The translations under genes and the position numbers were made by a program. 33,121 bases of DNA from Adlercreutzia sp. ZJ141. Its GTDB lineage: Bacteria; Actinomycetota; Coriobacteriia; Coriobacteriales; Eggerthellaceae. The stretch spans positions 1 to 33,121 of the forward strand of contig NZ_JAAKEB010000023.1 in NCBI RefSeq assembly GCF_011038965.1. Reading direction: 5' to 3'. The notes under the pieces were generated by a model, which saw only the letters and a program-made list of their open reading frames with translations, was not told the DNA's origin and ran no database searches. Below, one piece after another: positions 31,280 to 33,121 of the stretch. Positions within the stretch are counted from its first letter, which is position 1. Every line of letters starts with the position of its first letter.

Positions 31280-32068
31280 TTAAGCAGGTTGAGATGTGGA
31301 TGCATACACGACGGTGCGATAATTTCCCGTCTGATCGCTGCAGGTCGCAAAGGCCCAGACCACCTCGTTTGCGATCACGCTCCCGTCGAGCGCCAGGTCG
31401 CTTCGGGCTACGGCGCCTTCGACGTATGCGACGCGCTCCTCATCTGTGGCGAAGCTCGTGTGTAGCATCTCTTGGCGTGCGTCAACCACGTCAACTGCCC
31501 TGACCTTGAGCTCATAGCACCCGCCATTCGAGCGCGTGTGAACGTAGATGACCTCGTGCTGCCGCGCGTAGTCGCGATCGCTGAACTTTGCAAAGTCAGC
31601 AAAGACCGTGCCGTCGCTTAAGTTGTGGCCGTAGACCATGACGAATGGGGAGTGCGCCGTGCACTCCCAGTCGATATACGGAGTGCCGTATGCACCTTGT
31701 GCCAGCGCGTCCTCGTAGAGGTATCTGTTCGGGTAGTCCGGTGTCGCCTGCGCTATGGGCTCATCGATGGTTGTCCCAGGCACCTCCACCCATGTGACGA
31801 TTGACTCAGGAAGCGCGTCCCAGTCGATTGGGCAAGACATCTCGCCCTCAGATCCGGTTTCCGTCTCTGTAACAGGCGTCTTTGCGGGTGCGAGGGAAAC
31901 ATCAGGCGGGATTGTCTGCCAGAGCGCGAAGGCAAGCAGGCATACAACCGCGATGATCAGAAAAAGGCGCGCTACGATGCCGCGGAGGCGGGCAAAACAC
32001 CCGCCTCCACACTTAGCGCTGCGTGTGCGCCTACTTCTCATCGGAGGGTTCCGCTTCGCTGCGCTCAC
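31280..32068 (-). CDS. Class B sortase
   Basis: A membrane-anchored cysteine transpeptidase joining sorting-signal proteins to the wall or to pilin subunits. One membrane segment lies near residues 31-50 (IVARLFLIIAVVCLLAFALW). The SrtB-type core has VTWVEVPGTTIDEPIAQA, then MVYGHNLSDGTVFADFAKF with catalytic His148. Near the end are WAFATCSDQTGNYRTVVYA with catalytic Cys243 and Arg251. The start may be GTG 32068, with AAGG upstream, or ATG 32041; both overlap the end of the surface-protein gene. That overlap strongly suggests the surface protein, which ends with a YPKTG motif, is its substrate. Confidence 0.9.
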   Translation of the reverse strand: MSAAKRNPPMRSRRTRSAKCGGGCFARLRGIVARLFLIIAVVCLLAFALWQTIPPDVSLAPAKTPVTETETGSEGEMSCPIDWDALPESIVTWVEVPGTTIDEPIAQATPDYPNRYLYEDALAQGAYGTPYIDWECTAHSPFVMVYGHNLSDGTVFADFAKFSDRDYARQHEVIYVHTRSNGGCYELKVRAVDVVDARQEMLHTSFATDEERVAYVEGAVARSDLALDGSVIANEVVWAFATCSDQTGNYRTVVYASTSQPA

Positions 32069-33121
32069 GTCGCCTTAGGAACGCGCTTGTGCCCCCTGCT
32101 AAGCTAAACGCAACAAGTGCGCATGCGCTTGCCCCGACGGCGCACGCTGTGACGACAGCACCAGTCTTGGGATATCCCTTGCCGGAAGCCTCAGGCTCAG
32201 GCGTTTGCCCAGGTACGGGTTCTGGCTCAGGCGTGGGCTCATCAGACACGATGTTTACCGTCTGGGCCTCATCATTGATGTCGGCATGGGTTGCAACCTC
32301 AATGCCATCCTTTACGAGCGTTTCGAATACAACGGCGGTCTTTTCCTCAAGTCCCGTGGCGTCGAACTCGAAAGTGACCTCGACTTCGCCGTCGGGCTGC
32401 TCGGGCGTGAACACGGAAGACGCTGTGATTTCTTTGCCCTGGGCGTCCTTTAGCGGCTCGCCTGTGGCCTTGTCCATAAGGGTGCCGGTTACGACGTACT
32501 CCTTGCCGACGGCGAGGTTTTCGTAAGACACTGTGTCTACGATTTTGGCCTTGTCATTGGCGATCACGTTCTTGTCGCCGTCAGCGCCGTCTGCTGCTGT
32601 CGTGTGGATGGACGGAAAGCTCACTGTCTGACCTTCGTCGTTGATGTCTTCGTGTGTGGCGATGATGCTCTCATCCTTGTCGGTGAGCTTCTCGAAGAAG
32701 ACAACCGACGTGCCCGCAAGCTTGGTCGTGTCGATGTCGACCGTGACGTCCACGGTTCCGTCAGGAGTATTCGGTGTGAACACGGTAGTACCCACCTTCG
32801 GAAGCCCGTCATCGCCTGTAAGAGCAGTGTTTGTAGACTTGTCCATGAGGGTGGTAAAGATGCGGTACTCATGTCCGGGGGTAAGGCCTGTATAGGCAAC
32901 AGTGTCGATGAGCTTGCCGTCTTTCGTGGCGGCTCCTTCGCTTGTATTCGTGATGCCGTCACGTGCCTGGGTAGCGATGTCAACGATGGCGACCGTCTGG
33001 TCAACGTCGTCAATGTCGGCGTGCACCATATACTCGGCGTCTTCGAAGAGCATGGTCTCAAACGCCACGAGCGACTTACCCGCAAGGCTTGTGCCTGCGA
33101 ACGTGAAGGTCACCTCGACCG
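32031..33121 (-). CDS. VaFE-repeat surface-anchored protein with YPKTG sorting signal (partial, 5' end outside the window)
   Basis: The C-terminal 360 residues or so of a large adhesin or pilin-like protein; the frame stays open to the window edge. Three tandem VaFE-type domains are visible, each with the pattern (V/I)DTV-(A/S)-Y-x-(N/G)L, then TLMDK, then (T/S)VFTP, and a closing TSVVFFEKLTD, TAVVFETLVKD or SLVAFETMLFE followed by ATHEDINDEGQTV. Such domains usually form internal isopeptide bonds. After a Pro/Glu-rich spacer come GKGYPKTGA, a hydrophobic helix (VVTACAVGASACALVAFSLA) and a basic tail RRRERS, a standard sorting signal with YPKTG in place of LPxTG. The sortase gene overlaps its 3' end. 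It likely serves in adhesion. Confidence 0.92.
   Translation of the reverse strand, partial: VEVTFTFAGTSLAGKSLVAFETMLFEDAEYMVHADIDDVDQTVAIVDIATQARDGITNTSEGAATKDGKLIDTVAYTGLTPGHEYRIFTTLMDKSTNTALTGDDGLPKVGTTVFTPNTPDGTVDVTVDIDTTKLAGTSVVFFEKLTDKDESIIATHEDINDEGQTVSFPSIHTTAADGADGDKNVIANDKAKIVDTVSYENLAVGKEYVVTGTLMDKATGEPLKDAQGKEITASSVFTPEQPDGEVEVTFEFDATGLEEKTAVVFETLVKDGIEVATHADINDEAQTVNIVSDEPTPEPEPVPGQTPEPEASGKGYPKTGAVVTACAVGASACALVAFSLAGGTSAFLRRRERSEAEPSDEK

Noticed and set aside
1-33121. CRISPR arrays, tRNA or rRNA genes, insertion sequences and integrases
   Set aside because: No spaced direct-repeat array, cloverleaf, ribosomal RNA segment, transposase or tyrosine integrase was recognised on either strand.

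Overview
The window looks like the chromosome of a Coriobacteriia member (an Actinobacterium of the Collinsella/Olsenella/Atopobium kind). The evidence is high overall GC, a VaFE-repeat surface protein with a YPKTG sorting motif beside a class B sortase, NusG-like (LoaP/UpxY-type) regulators at the head of a polysaccharide operon, and a MOBP/MobC mobilization module with Coriobacteriia-style accessory proteins. Genus cannot be fixed from sequence alone. No rRNA, tRNA, CRISPR array, integrase or transposase was found.

Region 1 (about 1-14.6 kb, mostly + strand, GC-rich) is the inside of a mobilizable element or plasmid-like island. In order it holds: an XRE regulator (- strand); an amidoligase / class II glutamine amidotransferase / DUF3846 operon; an AbiEi-AbiEii toxin-antitoxin pair; conserved small mobile-element proteins; ParA-ParB behind a 33-bp palindromic operator; a probable oriT; MobC and a relaxase; an exported zinc-finger-like protein; and a decayed second copy of the module that follows the relaxase. 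Three gene groups (at 1.0, 5.8 and 12.65 kb) share the same kind of leader: GAACC, a long stem whose base pairs co-vary between copies, then GAACCCC, a small hairpin and a Shine-Dalgarno. I regard this as the least described structure in the window.

Region 2 (14.8-16.3 kb) is the seam. It has a HEPN-type Abi_2 gene (- strand) and a promoter-plus-hairpin unit that may be a very short RNA or a terminator.

Region 3 (16.3-30.2 kb, all - strand) is a Wzx/Wzy-type capsule or exopolysaccharide operon, read from about 30.2 kb downward. The order is: two NusG-like antiterminators, the initiating sugar-phosphate transferase, WecG/TagA, WecC, WecB, GT4, GT2, EpsG-type polymerase, GT32, GT2, Wzx flippase, a serine acetyltransferase-like enzyme and a membrane acyltransferase. 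WecB and WecC make UDP-ManNAcA from UDP-GlcNAc, so the repeat unit should contain ManNAc or ManNAcA. The middle of the operon (about 17.5-25 kb) is visibly poorer in GC, and the 3' part carries gene fragments, as expected of an exchangeable serotype cassette. The acyltransferase is broken at a G8 tract, which suggests phase variation.

Region 4 (30.2-33.1 kb) has an operon leader flanked by near-identical inverted repeats around two -10-like boxes that point away from the operon. A serine recombinase follows directly, then a class B sortase and the 3' part of its likely surface-protein substrate. Recombinase, repeat-flanked leader and NusG-like pair together resemble the invertible capsule promoters of Bacteroides, but in an actinobacterium.
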